Source: Diadema setosum
Taxonomy: Eukaryota > Echinodermata > Echinoidea > Diadematoida > Diadematidae
Length of the DNA stretch: 64,000 nucleotides
Assembly (NCBI GenBank): GCA_033980235.1
Contig: CM067072.1
Span: 15,875,047-15,939,046, forward strand
Reading direction: 5' to 3'
A program made the translations under genes and the position numbers. Of the stretch, positions 12,535-24,594 are shown piece by piece (the first letter of the stretch is position 1; each line of letters starts with the position of its first letter). The notes below the pieces were generated by a model. It did not search any database, was not told where the DNA came from, and saw nothing but the letters and a program-made list of their open reading frames with translations.

Positions 12535-12825
12535 ACCATCATACTTCAAATTGTTATTAAAGGTAAAGACTCAAAATCAGACAAGTTTACGTGTTATGTC
12601 TATGGGAGGTGATTTTTTTTTAATGTGCATTGACTTGACAACGTTTAAGCACCTTTATCTCAGCTGATTTTGCTTCATTTCCTCTGAAACTTTAGGATGT
12701 TGTAGCTGAGACAATAAGCTGCAGTAATCATGCATTTTATTCTTTGAAATCTCCTCATCAGTTTGACAATTTTGCAGCTAAAAACTGAAAATGAAAATGG
12801 AATGTGGACAAAACGATTCCTCATG
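12535..12825 (+). repeat. Internal block of the hairpin element, copy 2
   Basis: Matches the block at about 10420-10712 over its whole length, with small indels. It precedes the Ser/Leu-like tRNA sequence at 12.87 kb. Confidence 0.7.
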
Positions 12826-12864
12826 TATCTTTCACATACATGAGTTTACGTTCCCCATATTTTC

Positions 12865-12946
12865 TCGTCGAGACGTCTGGCCGAGTGGTTAAAGGCGACG
12901 TCTCAGAGACGTGAGGTTACGGGTTCGAACCCCCACAAGATCACGA
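12865..12946 (+). repeat. tRNA(Ser/Leu)-like sequence, not a functional tRNA
   Basis: A-box TGGCCGAGTGG (12878) and B-box GGTTCGAACCC (12922) are near-perfect and resemble a Ser/Leu-type tRNA. The first and last bases do not pair into an acceptor stem and the anticodon arm is irregular. It looks like a SINE head or captured tRNA inside the larger hairpin element. Confidence 0.6.
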
Positions 12947-13204
12947 AACAAAATATTTAGCTATTTTACTTTTTTTTTCTTCAATTTTGTATTACATATT
13001 CGTCCATGTAGAAATCACGTTCGTATATAAACGCACCTATACACACACACAGACACACACACACGCCATATCCCTCTTTTTTATGTGTTGGAGACCACAT
13101 TGCTTCGACTGCAGCAAAATTTTGCAGGTTGACTTTGTCAAACCGATCATAGTATGTAATGACGACGACTGAGGTGTTGTACTTTGAACAATTGTCTTTC
13201 AAGA

Positions 13205-13320
13205 CGATGTCATTGTTTTGTAACTTGATGACGTCATTACACTGAAAATTGTGATTAAAGCCATGGTATCAAAACCAGCCGATTATAGGCTTTATGTCTG
13301 CGGGACGTATTTTTCCCAAG
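13205..13320 (+). repeat. Internal block of the hairpin element, diverged copy 3
   Basis: Shares AACTTGATGACGTCATTA and TTGTGATTAAAG with the two other blocks, then diverges. A truncated tRNA-like A-box sequence follows at 13.49 kb. Confidence 0.5.
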
Positions 13321-13479
13321 TTGCCAGAAATGGCATAGCGACCTCAGTCGTTACAAGGCCGCTTTTCCGTCTAGCAATGCAATAGATGTTCACACGGCCA
13401 CGTTAGTTGAGTGGGCATTGACTTTCCCCCTGTTATATCTATACATTGTTTTTTTTTTGTCTTACCATTTCCGTGGATG

Positions 13480-13540
13480 ACCCGTGTCCGAGTGGTTACA
13501 GAAACGGTTTCGCATGCACGCTCAATATAACTTCAAGGTG
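13480..13540 (+). repeat. Truncated tRNA-like sequence
   Basis: TGTCCGAGTGGTTACAG resembles the 5' half of a Ser/Leu-type tRNA with its A box. No B box follows. It comes after the third internal block, repeating the block-then-tRNA order. Confidence 0.4.
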
Positions 13541-14219
13541 CCTATATCACATTCTTTTCTTTGTCGATCACAGATAACTTTCATCTGATGACCCCAAGCG
13601 TATCACCTAACTCGTCCTCAATGTGACGAGTTTTCATGTCTCGTGTTCAAATATATGAAGCGAGCATTTCATTTACCTGATAGACATTACATGATACTAA
13701 AACCTACTAGTATACTTTTCTAGCAATATCATTAAGGCAGTTGGCTTTCAGCATCATAATAAACATGTACCCCTGGACAAACCCTCTGCATGATTTCTTT
13801 ATGATCTGCTGGTATCTGTGTTTACGGCATATTCAAGGTCAGATTAAGGAAATAAGTAATAAACTAGGATCTTTGAATTGGAAGTTTTCTTTGTCACTTT
13901 AATACTGGAAATATATGTGGGATATGTGAACCTCTGATTATGAATCTTGATTCTTGCACAAGCTGACTACAGCCTTATAATTCTGGAATGGACCTTGTGT
14001 GCTTCCTTCAGCATGGAATCTTGTATTTAATCACTTTGTGCAGCTTTGTGCTATAAGCAGTTCCTGAGGGCATGTTTACCAACACCTTTTAAAATAGGCC
14101 ATTTGTTGAAATCCCTTGCCCCTAATTATGTTTCCTCCATCCCCCAACCCCCACCCCGAAGGAAAAAATAAACGTAGAAAAAGGAGAGTACAAAAATGCA
14201 ACATTATTCCTTAATCTAC

Positions 14220-14540
14220 GTGAATACCACATTAGGCACGAGCAACACCCTATTAATAGATGTGGCAAGAGCCCCTACAATGGCCGAGAGGTCTGATCCG
14301 CTGCAGTCAAAAGTTTGCGGAGCTGCCATTGAAAATTATTGAACCCAACACCTCTGAACAAAAGGATACTGGGTTTTAGCCATCCTGCTTCAAAGGGACG
14401 AGGTGTTTTCGAAATAGGAGTCTAATTAAAGACAGCCGAGGCTTCGGATTATGAAGGGTTTCAAACAGTCTAAACAGGAAATTGCAAGGAATGCTGGGAA
14501 GCCATCTATTTGGATGATGTACGTATTTCACTTGTCAATG
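14220..14540. promoter_or_regulatory. Non-repetitive, complex block: candidate conserved non-coding element
   Basis: A block of higher complexity and GC than its surroundings, with no repeat copy in the window and no convincing frame. It contains TCTAATTAAAGA (homeodomain-type core). It could be an intronic enhancer. Conservation across related genomes has not been tested. Confidence 0.2.
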
Positions 14541-16230
14541 TAGCCTTCTTTTTTTTTTCTGGAAGCCTTATACGGCATCACTTCCTGTATTACTTCCCAA
14601 ATAAAATTAATTTCATCTGCAAACAGAGCTTTGTTTCTTCTGTTTGATCATGCCTTAGCCTCAATGGATAGCCACATACATCTGGAAAACCACTGATGAC
14701 ACTATCTGTCAAGTTAAATCGCATCTTTCAAATAAACATATCAGGGAGCAACAAATAATTGTTGTCTCCCTCTAGCATTCACTGCCTCATGCTGATAAAT
14801 AAATAAAGGTATTTCACAAGAAGCATGTCTACTGATGCACACAAAATATGAAGTTGTTGGTTTCTTTACAGATGCAAGATTGTGTATGAGTCAATGCATT
14901 TGTTCTTCACCATTTATAACTCTTTGAAAAACCTTTAAATATAAATACATCAAAAAGTCACAACTTTATTCCAATCTGCCATACATCAATTTCCTTCTTT
15001 TTTCTTCACTGTCTCTATACTACTGTACATTGTCAGGATTCAAAATTCCCATTACCCAAGATTTGACTCCAAGATGATGCACAACTTTTCACATGAAACT
15101 TTGAATGCCACATGCACTCCTCAGTATTCAAGGAAATTTAAATAATGTTTTCGCATCTCTGTGAACAAACATGAAGGCAATTTGGTTGAGAGATTCTTCT
15201 GACTTCAATCAACATCACTGGGTTAGAAAATATTCCAGCAAGAACCAAAGAATGTGTGAAATTAGAGAAACTGAAGCAAAAGCTGAGTGAAATCTGAGGT
15301 GACAAAGAAAGGAGCATTGACGTGTAGAACCAAGTCAACTGGCACGGCATCCCAAAGGCACATCACGATACACATGTAGTCACATGACTAAGACATCATT
15401 TGTTTTTACAATGATCACTCCTCATTTTCCTGATTTCATCAAAAAGATATCAATGTGTTGGCCCCACACTGTATATTCACAATTATATATGAATACTTCA
15501 CAACTGCACTGAACATTCACCTTCTATCCCTCCCCAAAAGTATATCAATATCTTTTTGCAAAGTTAGCAGAAAAAAAAAATATAGTTATTTTCATTTTAA
15601 AAACAATGGAAGAGTGATATGTAATATAATGCCAGACATACATGTACACTCACATACATCATACACTCATGTTCATAAAAATACTGATCATACAGCTGGC
15701 AAAATCCATTCCCACCTACCAGCACAACAATGCAGCAGATGGGAAGAACCATTGAAACTCAATCAATCTTCTTCTTTTTTCTACACTTTTGTGATCACAT
15801 TCTTGCTCTGATGTGACTACACATAATCAAAAGCCAGAATCTCATCAGTTTGAGATCACCTACTGCTAGGATATTGACATGGCCTGCAAAAAGATCACTT
15901 CAATTTTTAAATCCTATTGTGTTTTCAGCAACCCTGCCTCGGTCTTAAGTTACAGCATGTCATCCAAACCCTCCATACTGGTATGACTCTATCGAATCCC
16001 TAAGGGACGGACTCAAAACATGCAAACACACTCCTGATGATTGATTTAGGTGTGCACACTACAGACAAAAACTTTGCAGAGAAGTCTGATTTCCAAGATG
16101 ATCACTTTGATGTTTGTAACTGAGGTAGTAGCCTTTTCCTTGCTGTTCATTTCATAAAATAGTGAAAGAGTAAAATCATCTTCAGGGGATTAAAACATCT
16201 CCTGCTGTGTTGCCTTATTCATAGATCAAA
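14541..16230. other. Intron stretch without clear features
   Basis: AT-rich, with short homopolymers and chance ORFs only. Confidence 0.5.
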
Positions 16231-16665
16231 AGGCCCGTTCACAAACAACGAAAGTCGAAATTTCAATCGCGATCCAAATTTCGATTTTTTTTTCGACCGT
16301 TCATACACAGGGAAAAATAGCACTTCGCAGCAAGGAAAGAACGATCAGTGGCCAAACTGCGCATGCGCGAATCTTGCATGACCGAAGACTGACCCTGCAG
16401 TCCCAATAGAGTTTCGCACGCGCTACGAACGATGGGACTAAAAATACTGATTTCCGAATCTCGATCGCGCTCACACACACGACGCTTGGCAAAATAATTG
16501 CGATTATTCTGAAAAATCGCACTAATAGTGCGAGTTGGATCGCGATAAGGATCGCGGTAATTAGTGAGATTTTTCTGTCCACACTGGAAAAAATTTCGAA
16601 ATTTTGATCGCGATAAGAAAATCGATTTTTAAATCGCACTTTTTCCCTTGTGTGTGAACGGGCCT
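16231..16665. repeat. 435-bp MITE, AGGCCCGTTCACA ends, copy 1
   Basis: Ends read AGGCCCGTTCACA and TGTGAACGGGCCT. The interior is rich in TCGCGAT-type words (atcgcgat, cgcgataa). A copy of the same length lies at 51456-51890 in the same orientation, with about 15 substitutions by eye, several at CpG sites. Both copies share an open frame that is not a gene. Confidence 0.9.
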
Positions 16666-16951
16666 ATTGTCAGAAAATATTCTGGAAACTACCATTCAGT
16701 GACTGGGAGTTACACACACAATCCTCCTAATCCCTATCTATCCCTAATGCCTTTAATAATGTGAGACTGCACATTATGACAGTTAGAAAAAGTTGTCTTA
16801 TACTTCGCAGTCAAGTTTTGGAATAGAGCATGTCCATCATTGATTACATAGTTTGGAAGCCAACCAGTCAAGTGTGTTTGCAACATGTGAGGTAACAATA
16901 TGATTTCAATATATCATTAACATAAATTGCATACATGGAAACAGGTATGTT

Positions 16952-17827
16952 AAAGCCCAAACAAAGTTCTGGTATGCCTGCAAAAGTTGTCAAATTTTAC
17001 TCCAAAATGTGAACGTATGCCTAGGAAATGTGCGGAATAACGCTGTAATAACAAGATATTCGATGGGTAAGGACGAAAATGGGATATATTAACCAAAAAC
17101 ATTCAGTCTCGGAACTTACCCGAACGGGGTCAGGCTAGACTCGGACTCGGGGATAACTCGGCCTCGCTTTGCTTGACGGCGGGATGAGTTGTACTGCTAC
17201 TGGTTTTCCCTCTGGATTGTACAGTACTATGCATACGGGAGCGGCCTGTATAAACTACATTGTAGCGTTCTGGCTACTCGCAGTAATGGTCCGAGTTGTT
17301 ACAACACGCGCATCAAAAACCTCTTTGGCGCGCATGCAAAATTAGTGTGCGCCTCTCAAGCACCTCTAAAAACAATCAAAGACAATTGATAAACAACAAC
17401 AAAAACTTCAAAGACCGCGCGTCTCAGCAACCGAGGTGATGTGCGTATTATAAAGCGTCTTTGCTAGTAGGCTTGAGGACCGCGCGCTGTCCATTTGTTT
17501 TGTACAGGATTAGCACGCACTTTCCTGTCTGCTCAGTAAGGCCTCGTTTGGCCGGTGCCCGTAGTATAAGAGTACTGATGAACATGGCGATCACGAACTG
17601 TGTGTAAATTGTCTGAAATAGGGTCGAGTTTTCCCTGAGACCGAGTTAGTCTGGAGCCTTCTGGAATAAAAGTCGGTTTACCGACTTTTATTATTTTTCT
17701 CAAAATACTCCAAAACGACTCATCATTCCGGCAAACCGCATCAGCCAGGTAAGTTTCTTTGTAGACTCTTTCGATATATTGCAAGCAAATATGAAATGGT
17801 GCCAGACGGGTTCTCAAGCCCTTACCA
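16952..17827 (+). repeat. Large dispersed repeat, copy 1
   Basis: Homologous over most of its length, in inverted orientation, to 58874-59910. Shared parts include CTGTAATAACAAGATATTCG, GACTCGGGGA, CTCTGGATT and a CCTCTTTGGCGC motif. The right end shares CATATTTG...GCAAATATGAAATGG-type sequence. It has no coding content. A palindrome at 17664-17691 (AATAAAAGTCGGT / ACCGACTTTTATT) lies inside. Confidence 0.7.
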
Positions 17828-18099
17828 GAACTTAGTTTTCACTTTAAGTCAGTTTTGCTGTTTTACATATCATAATAATCAATGTAGAAATGGCACCCCT
17901 GAAAACTTTTAGCTTCATGTAATTTTGTTGTATACTGTCACAGTTATAACAATTACAGTAAGTTCAAGTACTACAGGACTCATCCTATCAGCATTTGTGT
18001 AAAAAGAGACCAAAATTGTTCCACACTATGTATGACACTTTCTGTTTTTGGTAAAAATTGCACAAGGCTTATATCACATGCAAAATCACACAACAAATG

Positions 18100-19789
18100 A
18101 ACCTATTTACATATACATAATTTGATGAAGCCAACAAATTGAATACACCCTCTTTATTTTTAGTGATACAGTTATCGGTTATCGTAATCACATAAAAGAT
18201 GAATGAAGTACAGTACATTCTAAGGGATTATTTTTGTGTAGAGGCCACCCACAATTTCTGCTCATATGACTGATGCTAAAGCAAGCCACACGTGGCAAGG
18301 GATTTTCTCAACCAGCTGATATGCAAGCCTTGTTGTGGAGTCTGCAGTGATCAAAGGGCATATCACACACTGAAGATTGATTACGTTTGAAAGGTGTATG
18401 CTGAGTTTTGTGTTGACTGCATTCTCTCTGCCAACAATGAGACTTGTTCTCCGGACAGTATTACGCCTAATAGACACACAGACTACCACCTACTGGTTAA
18501 TTCCTTCACAAGAGGTTCTTTCACTGTATTTTTTAAGGGGGGGGGGGTGTAGTATATAGCTTGTCGAGGACTTTCACCCCAGCTATGTTCGCTGAGAAAG
18601 GAGAGCAATGACCCCAATGGGTCCTCGAGTGAAACATGCTCACTCTATTGTGGCTGCATGCATCATTTGCTGGAATGAAGTGAACACAAAAGGATTCACA
18701 GGCAAGCTTGAAGCTATAGGCCTTTTCTCCTTGGCATGATTAATTGTGGCTGTTATAAAGTAAGAGGCAAATACTATCTCTGTGGATACGCTTGGACAAA
18801 ATGATCAATACCAACACTGACCATAGACTTTTAAGGTCAATCACATTCTCTAGGGACATGAAAAGAATTCATGTTATCATTTGTAAATCACCTATATAGG
18901 CCCTACTATACAGTACCTACACAACAAGGTCTTGGACACTATCACTTCAAAAGAAATTTCCATTTTATTTCCACAGGTCTATAGGGCCCTATACCTCTCA
19001 CTTCTCATTTCATTTCATTTCATTTATTTCCACTTTTATAATTTGTTTACAAACTTTGCATTAAAAAACAGACAAACAAACAAACAAAAATACATGGTGC
19101 CAAATATGATAGTGGCAGAATCATGAGAAGCACTAAGTAGGCTTATTGAAAATGATCCCTAAACAAATGATGTAAATATGTGTAATCATTTTTAATCATT
19201 TGTAATTGAATTGAAGCAAACATAAATACAAAATGCAATAAGATTCACAACTTGAAATCAATAAAAAAAAAATGTCTACTCATCAACCCAACACAATGAT
19301 TATGAGCCTGTTAAATGATTCTAGATATCAAAGCATATTAATGCAGATAGTTTATGTGTCATCATAATCCTCAAAAAGGAAGAAATATGTTGTGCAAACT
19401 TATGAAAGAAATATCAGTACATCAACTCTGAAACAAATTTTCTCTGAACAATGGATACTATAACACAGAGCTTACTGAAAACCTGTTACACAACCAAACC
19501 AAAAATATCACACCCTCTTGTTCATTGAGTCTGACATGATTAACATATTTTTCATGCTTCAAGTTATATACAGGATGGCATTTATCTAGCTAGATACCGT
19601 ACCTATAATTTTACTGGTTCTCATTCCTAAACTTTCTAACTCTTTATCTACAGGCACACACAAAAGTTTCTAAATTGTACAGCAAAAAAAAAAATAATAA
19701 TAAAACAAAAACAAAAAACAAGAAAACAAACAACAACATCAACAACAGCAACACAAAAATTAATCTTTAGCTTCTCTTTTGAGATAGAA
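18100..19789. other. Intron stretch without clear features
   Basis: AT-rich with A-runs, a short CATTT-type repeat near 19010 and a 10-base G run near 18538. No exon found. Confidence 0.5.
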
Positions 19790-20060
19790 AGAGAGGGAAA
19801 GAATTCACAGAGGTCTGAGAAGCCGATGGAATAGTGTCAGTGAATCAGGAAGGAAACTGCAGGTGCATGGCGCTTCACCTTCACACGCAGCTCTCCGCGA
19901 AGACAGGCTGTTGTTCGTTGACCTACCCAGCTGCCTTTCATAGGGCAATTATCTCGCTCATTGGCAGCTTTTCCTTAATTGAATGCATTCAGCTATACCT
20001 GTCCTGTCTATTGAGAGCCAAACTGCCTCATTACATCCATCCATTCACTCTCTTTTCATG
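19790..20060. promoter_or_regulatory. Candidate conserved non-coding block
   Basis: GC-richer, non-repetitive block directly before a TTAA-flanked MITE. It contains CCTTAATTGAATG and GGCAATTATCTCG, words of the kind bound by homeodomain and GATA factors. Position in the 21-kb intron would suit an enhancer. This is compositional inference only. Confidence 0.18.
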
Positions 20061-20228
20061 AGCACCGATACCAGAGAGGCATCTTTAAAGTTCTCAGAAG
20101 TCATTCCGAAGAGGAAATTGTTTCGATTGAATATTCAGAGACATCGCAGCAAATTTGTAAGAATTTCAAAGAAAACAAACCGAACTGAGCATGGTAATCG
20201 TTTGAAATGTAGGTTAGTCATACTATAT

Positions 20229-20796
20229 ATTAAAGGGAAGATAAACCCCACGAACAATGTGGACTGAGTGAAAGCAGCAACATTAGTAGAACACATCAAT
20301 GAAAGTTTGAGGAAAATCGGACAATCGATGCAAAAGTTATGAATTTTCAAAGTTTTGGTGTTGGAACCGCTGGATGGGGAGACTACTAGAGGATATGACG
20401 TATGAGTGGACAACAATTCAAAGAAAATATAAAGGAAATTCAACAAAAATTCACTTTTCTAGAATTATGAAAGAGCAGTGGACCAACCGCTTTCAGAAAG
20501 CAGGGGGAATAATTGCTACCCTTAACATATGTCAATATCAAGTTGATGGAATTTGTAATTTTCATGAAAAATTGATTTTTGTAGTATTTTCTTTATATTT
20601 TCTTGGTATTGTTGTCCACTCATACGTCATAACCTCCAGTAGTCTCCTCATCCAGCGGTTCCAACATCAAAACTTTAAAAATACATAACTTTTGCATCGA
20701 TTGTCCGATTTTCTTCAAACTTTCACTGATGTGTTCTAATAATGTTGCTGCTTTCACTCAATCCACATTGTTCTTGGGGTTTATCTTCCCTTTAAT
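20229..20796. repeat. TTAA-flanked long inverted-repeat element, complete copy
   Basis: Arms of about 200 bases are inverted copies. The outer ends read TTAAAGGGAAGATAAACCCC and GGGGTTTATCTTCCCTTTAA, so TTAA lies at both boundaries, as in piggyBac-type insertion. Arms include GATGCAAAAGTTATG and GTTGTCCACTCATACGTCAT in inverse. No transposase. Two more copies lie at 22.9 and 37.6 kb. Confidence 0.88.
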
Positions 20797-22479
20797 AAGG
20801 CATCCTAATGACACCTTTAAAATAATTACCCGGTAAAGTGACTATGGCTCTGCGGAATCTTTTCCTCATATTTGCTGTGTGAGATTAAATCTGCATATTA
20901 ACTGTCTGCACATTGAAACCAATTCTTACTGTCTTACAAAATGCATAAAAACAGTTAATCCTTAGGTACATAGAGGATAAAAAATTTCTCTTGAAAAAAC
21001 AAAAACAACAAGAACACTGAAATAAGTAGTAACAGCATTTTGACCAAGAAACAAATGAGAAGCGCCCTCATATCACACCCTCATATCAAGTGCTATTCGA
21101 AAAAATATCTAAGAATCAGAGCTCTACTGCAAGCATTGCAATGTACAGTAAACACGTCTCAGTCGTGATCACAACTTCTTTGTCCATGCACATGCTGAAA
21201 CTCCATAACAATGTTAACCCACAAAATATTCCATACGTTTGATAAAGTGGTCTTACGCTTTCAAATCTGGATTGATTTTTCTCTAATATTTTGTGGCCGA
21301 CTGCCTGTTGGCTTTCACTGAATTCACAAATTATGCAGATTTTAATGGCAGGGTACAATCTCCTAATACGTACATAATACAGGCTGGGAATACACTTAAT
21401 ACAAATAAAACCAAGACGTCGCGATGTCGCAGATTTCAAAACATCGTCTGGCACAGGCTTTTCTTATCCAGTGGGTAAGTTTTAATTGCTTCTTAGCTGA
21501 GCCATTGATCACTCATCTTGGAGGTTTGCCTATCTAAATCGACACAGGGGATTTGGGACCGTGACATTATGTTTCTCGACTGGGACTCTCATCAGAGCGA
21601 GACGAACGCCAAACAAATTTAACAGAAAAGACAGAGCAACACCAACAAATCCGAAAAGAAAGGATCAAAAAGGGAGGGGGAAGAAGGAGGAGGAGGAGGG
21701 AGGGGTAGAGGTTGAAGGGAGTATATGACAACTGAGGGGTTATAATCAATTGCCATCGATTCAAAGCCCAGGTCCTAAGCAGACGGCGATCAATAAGCTC
21801 ATCAAAGGGGCGCTCCCCGAACAATGTTGTAGCGAAGCAAGAACCATGGGGTGTCCTGTCATTCATCCAGAACCCTCGAGTCCTTTCTCAACGAAATGGT
21901 TCAGCCTTCCCGAGACACCTCTTGGGCACTCTTCAGACTTGATGGGATGATAAACCATTTTCCCCTGAGTTCTCCTGAAGGTCGACTTGGGATATGGGTA
22001 ATTAGCGTTCATTCTCTTCTACGACCAATGTGTGATGCATGTTCCAAAAAAAAAAGCAATCTAAAAACATGAGAGCATGGTATGTCAATGGGCGCTATGT
22101 AAAAGGCACTGAGAGCCAACCAACCATTACAAAATGAACATCACACTCAATTGATGCATATTGAGCTTGGTCTAATTTCCTACCATGTGTATTGTACCTA
22201 TTCTGGTGCATCATCAATCATCATATTTTCCCCTGCCTCTTACAGTCATTAAGTGAGTGATAAAATTGATGAATGTCCACATCACCACTGAGTGTCTGAC
22301 CAAAATTCATGCCAAAGCTGAAAAAGCACCTATCCCTGGAGATACAATCATATTCCTATTCATGAAGTTACAAATCCAGTCCACAATTTCATACCAGAAA
22401 GAACAGTTTGGTGAACATGATGTGTGAGTTGCAAATTGCCGTTGGCAGATGGCATTTATTACGAATTTCGGCCAGGCCT

Positions 22480-22507
22480 GGGGGGGGGGGGGGGGGGGGG
22501 GGGGGGG
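22480..22507 (+). repeat. Poly-G run (28 G)
   Basis: Uninterrupted run, capable of G-quadruplex formation. Similar runs occur near 37112, 50442 and 62410. Assembly length may be uncertain. Confidence 0.95.
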
Positions 22508-22888
22508 ACAAGACAAGCATGCGTGCAATTTAGCCGGTGGGGATACAACTTAGGTTGAATTCATAGCTGTACGACACAGGAAATCTTTCACATTTTAAGT
22601 TATGTCCAAAAAAAAAAAAAAAGTAATTGAGTACTAAAAGTATGTTTCACATGGATCTGAATATCAAGACAAATTTGCTCTGCAGTAAAATTCAAAACAA
22701 TAGACATTAGAACCATTCAGATCATTTAGCCCTTTAGGACAAACTTATTTTGCAATATTTCCCATAGACACCTGCCTGGATATACTTGCAACTAGTCTTC
22801 AACATTTCAATGATATGGTTATGCTCCACATAGGAGAGCAATAAAGAAGTTGCTGTGGCTTTAAATAGTGGGTATAACCAAGGACTCT

Positions 22889-23525
22889 TAAGGGAACGCA
22901 AACCCAAAGAACAATGTGGATTGAGTGAAAGCAGCAACATTAGTAGAACACATCAGTGAAAGTTTGAGGAAAATCAGACAATCGATGCAAAAGTTATGAA
23001 TTTTCAAAGTTTTGGTTTTGGAACCGCTGGATGAGAAGACTACTAGAGGTTATGACGTATGAGTGGACAACAATACAAAAAAAAAAAAAAAAAAATATGA
23101 AGGGTTTGTTTGCAAAAACCAAAAAGTCAATTTTTGAAGATTTTGAAGTACGATCTCTGTCATAAAGTACAAAATAATACCTTTTACATGACATATTGTT
23201 CACTACATATAAAGGTATATTTTTGAAGTTATGGTCAAAAGAAGCAAAAATTTTCTTATTATTCTCTTTATTTTTCTTGACCTTTAATCGCAAATATCTC
23301 CATTTGGCAAATATGGACATATTGGTTTTTGCAAACAAACTCTTCATATATAAAGGAAATTCAACAAAAATTCACTTTTCTAGTATTATGAAAGAGCACT
23401 TGACTAACCGCTTTCAGAAAGCAGAGGGAATAATTGCTACCCTTACAATATGTCAGTATCAAGTTGATGGAATTTATAGTTTTCATGGAAAATTAATTTT
23501 TGTTGAATTTTCTTTATATTTTCTT
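22889..23525. repeat. Same TTAA family, truncated copy with a nested insertion
   Basis: The left arm matches the complete copy at 20.2 kb closely. The right arm is missing after about 23525. Between two parts of the centre lie an A20-type run and a separate inverted-repeat element (23095-23349). Confidence 0.82.
23095..23349. repeat. Nested 255-bp MITE
   Basis: Ends read ATATGAAGGGTTTGTTTGCA and TGCAAACAAACTCTTCATAT. It interrupts the TTAA-family element where the complete copy at 20.4 kb is continuous, next to a run of about 20 A. Confidence 0.78.
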
Positions 23526-24244
23526 TATATTATATACGAATGACTGAAATATGAAGTGCCAATATTTGTGCCCAACATTTTTTCCTTATGTTTTTAATAG
23601 CAAAGTACGACTGTATTATGTCAATATTTCATCTACATTAGGTCAAAAATACACTTTCAACAATAAGCATGCATTAACATGCAAAAATAATCATTATCAT
23701 CTGCAAATTTCAACTTTAGTTACTGAAATAGCAATGATTAGGAAACCAACTTGGTTCACCATATCAAAATTGTTCGTAAAGTCATGCATAACTTTAAGAA
23801 CAGCTTTGTGAAACAGGGCCCAGATTAAGCTTATTTTTCAAATGTTAGAGGCATGCTGTGTGCCTACAATTATGCTGTCTACACAGACAATCCATACCCT
23901 CACTGGAAGTTCAACCACCTCTAGCTATCAATTGATCTTCATCTTGAGGATCCAGTCTCCATGGGAAAATCAATCATCATTCAGTTGTATTTCACTAAAG
24001 CACTCAGTGTGTCATCACCAATGTGTCTCTCTAGATATCCTCACCACTGGCCCATTATTGTGAGGGCTGGTCCTATCCATGAGGAGGACCAATTATCCAA
24101 TAAGACCGGACCTCCCCACCGACAGGATTTGCTGTCCACCACCAAACTCCTTCATTATACAGACAGGAGGATCAGCAAAAGTGCTGTACAATTAACAGTT
24201 TGAGTAGTTTTGGGCTACAATTCAATTCTGTTCATGTCAGATCT

Positions 24245-24584
24245 GGGGGGCGTTTCATGAAGGAACTTGTCGGATAAAATATCAGGGGGGCATTTCATGA
24301 AGGAACTTGTCGGATAAAATGTCCGACAAGTCAATTATATCCGACAAGTTCAGAGAAATCAGCCAATCAGACTAAAGAATTTTTCAAAACTTGTCGGATA
24401 TAATTGACTTGTCAGATATTTTATCCGACAAGTTCCTTCATGAAATGCCCCCCTGACAAGTCAATTATATCCGACAAGTTTTGAGAAATTCTTGAGTCTG
24501 ATTGGCTGATTTCTCTGAACTTGTTGGATATAATTGACTTGTCGGACATTTTATCCGACAAGTTCCTTCATGAAACGTCCCCCC
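24245..24584. repeat. Palindromic MITE interrupted by a copy of itself
   Basis: Outer ends: GGGGGGCGTTTCATGAAGG and its inverse CCTTCATGAAACGTCCCCCC (one mismatch). Arms repeat AACTTGTCGGATAAAAT and TCAATTATATCCGACAAGTT. The left outer arm breaks off after AAAATATC and resumes after the inner copy with TGACAAGTCAATTATATCC. Confidence 0.85.
24285..24453. repeat. Inner, complete 169-bp copy of the same MITE
   Basis: Starts GGGGGGCATTTCATGAAGG and ends in its inverse. It is bounded on both sides by parts of the outer copy, so it inserted into an existing element of its own family. Confidence 0.85.
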
Positions 24585-24594
24585 TCCCCTGGAC

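Larger units (their letters stand above)
9445..13610 (-). mobile_element. Helentron/Helitron-like non-autonomous element (~4.2 kb)
   Basis: On the minus strand the element ends in a perfect 12-bp-stem hairpin (AGGTGATACGCT / AGCGTATCACCT, 9447-9473) followed by CTAA, with T outside. The same 12-base arm occurs at the other end (13597-13608, AGCGTATCACCT on the plus strand), so the 5' end repeats the left arm of the 3' hairpin. A 3' hairpin near CTRR|T and short repeats shared between the two ends are features of Helitrons and their Helentron/HINE relatives. No Rep/helicase gene is present. The interior holds three diverged copies of a block and four different tRNA-like sequences. A relative sits at 55.99-58.32 kb in the opposite orientation. 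Confidence 0.6.

Noticed and set aside
12865..12946. Functional tRNA(Ser) or tRNA(Leu) gene
   Set aside because: A and B boxes are good, but the ends do not form an acceptor stem and the anticodon arm is irregular; it lies within a repeat.
16301..16639. 112-codon minus-strand ORF, also seen at 51526-51807
   Set aside because: It occurs in both copies of the 435-bp MITE and is repeat sequence, not a conserved gene.
21567..21950. Overlapping ORFs near 21.6-21.95 kb as an exon
   Set aside because: Both strands stay open for about 60-100 codons but show no matched splice pair or homology, and the minus frame translates a T/C-rich run.
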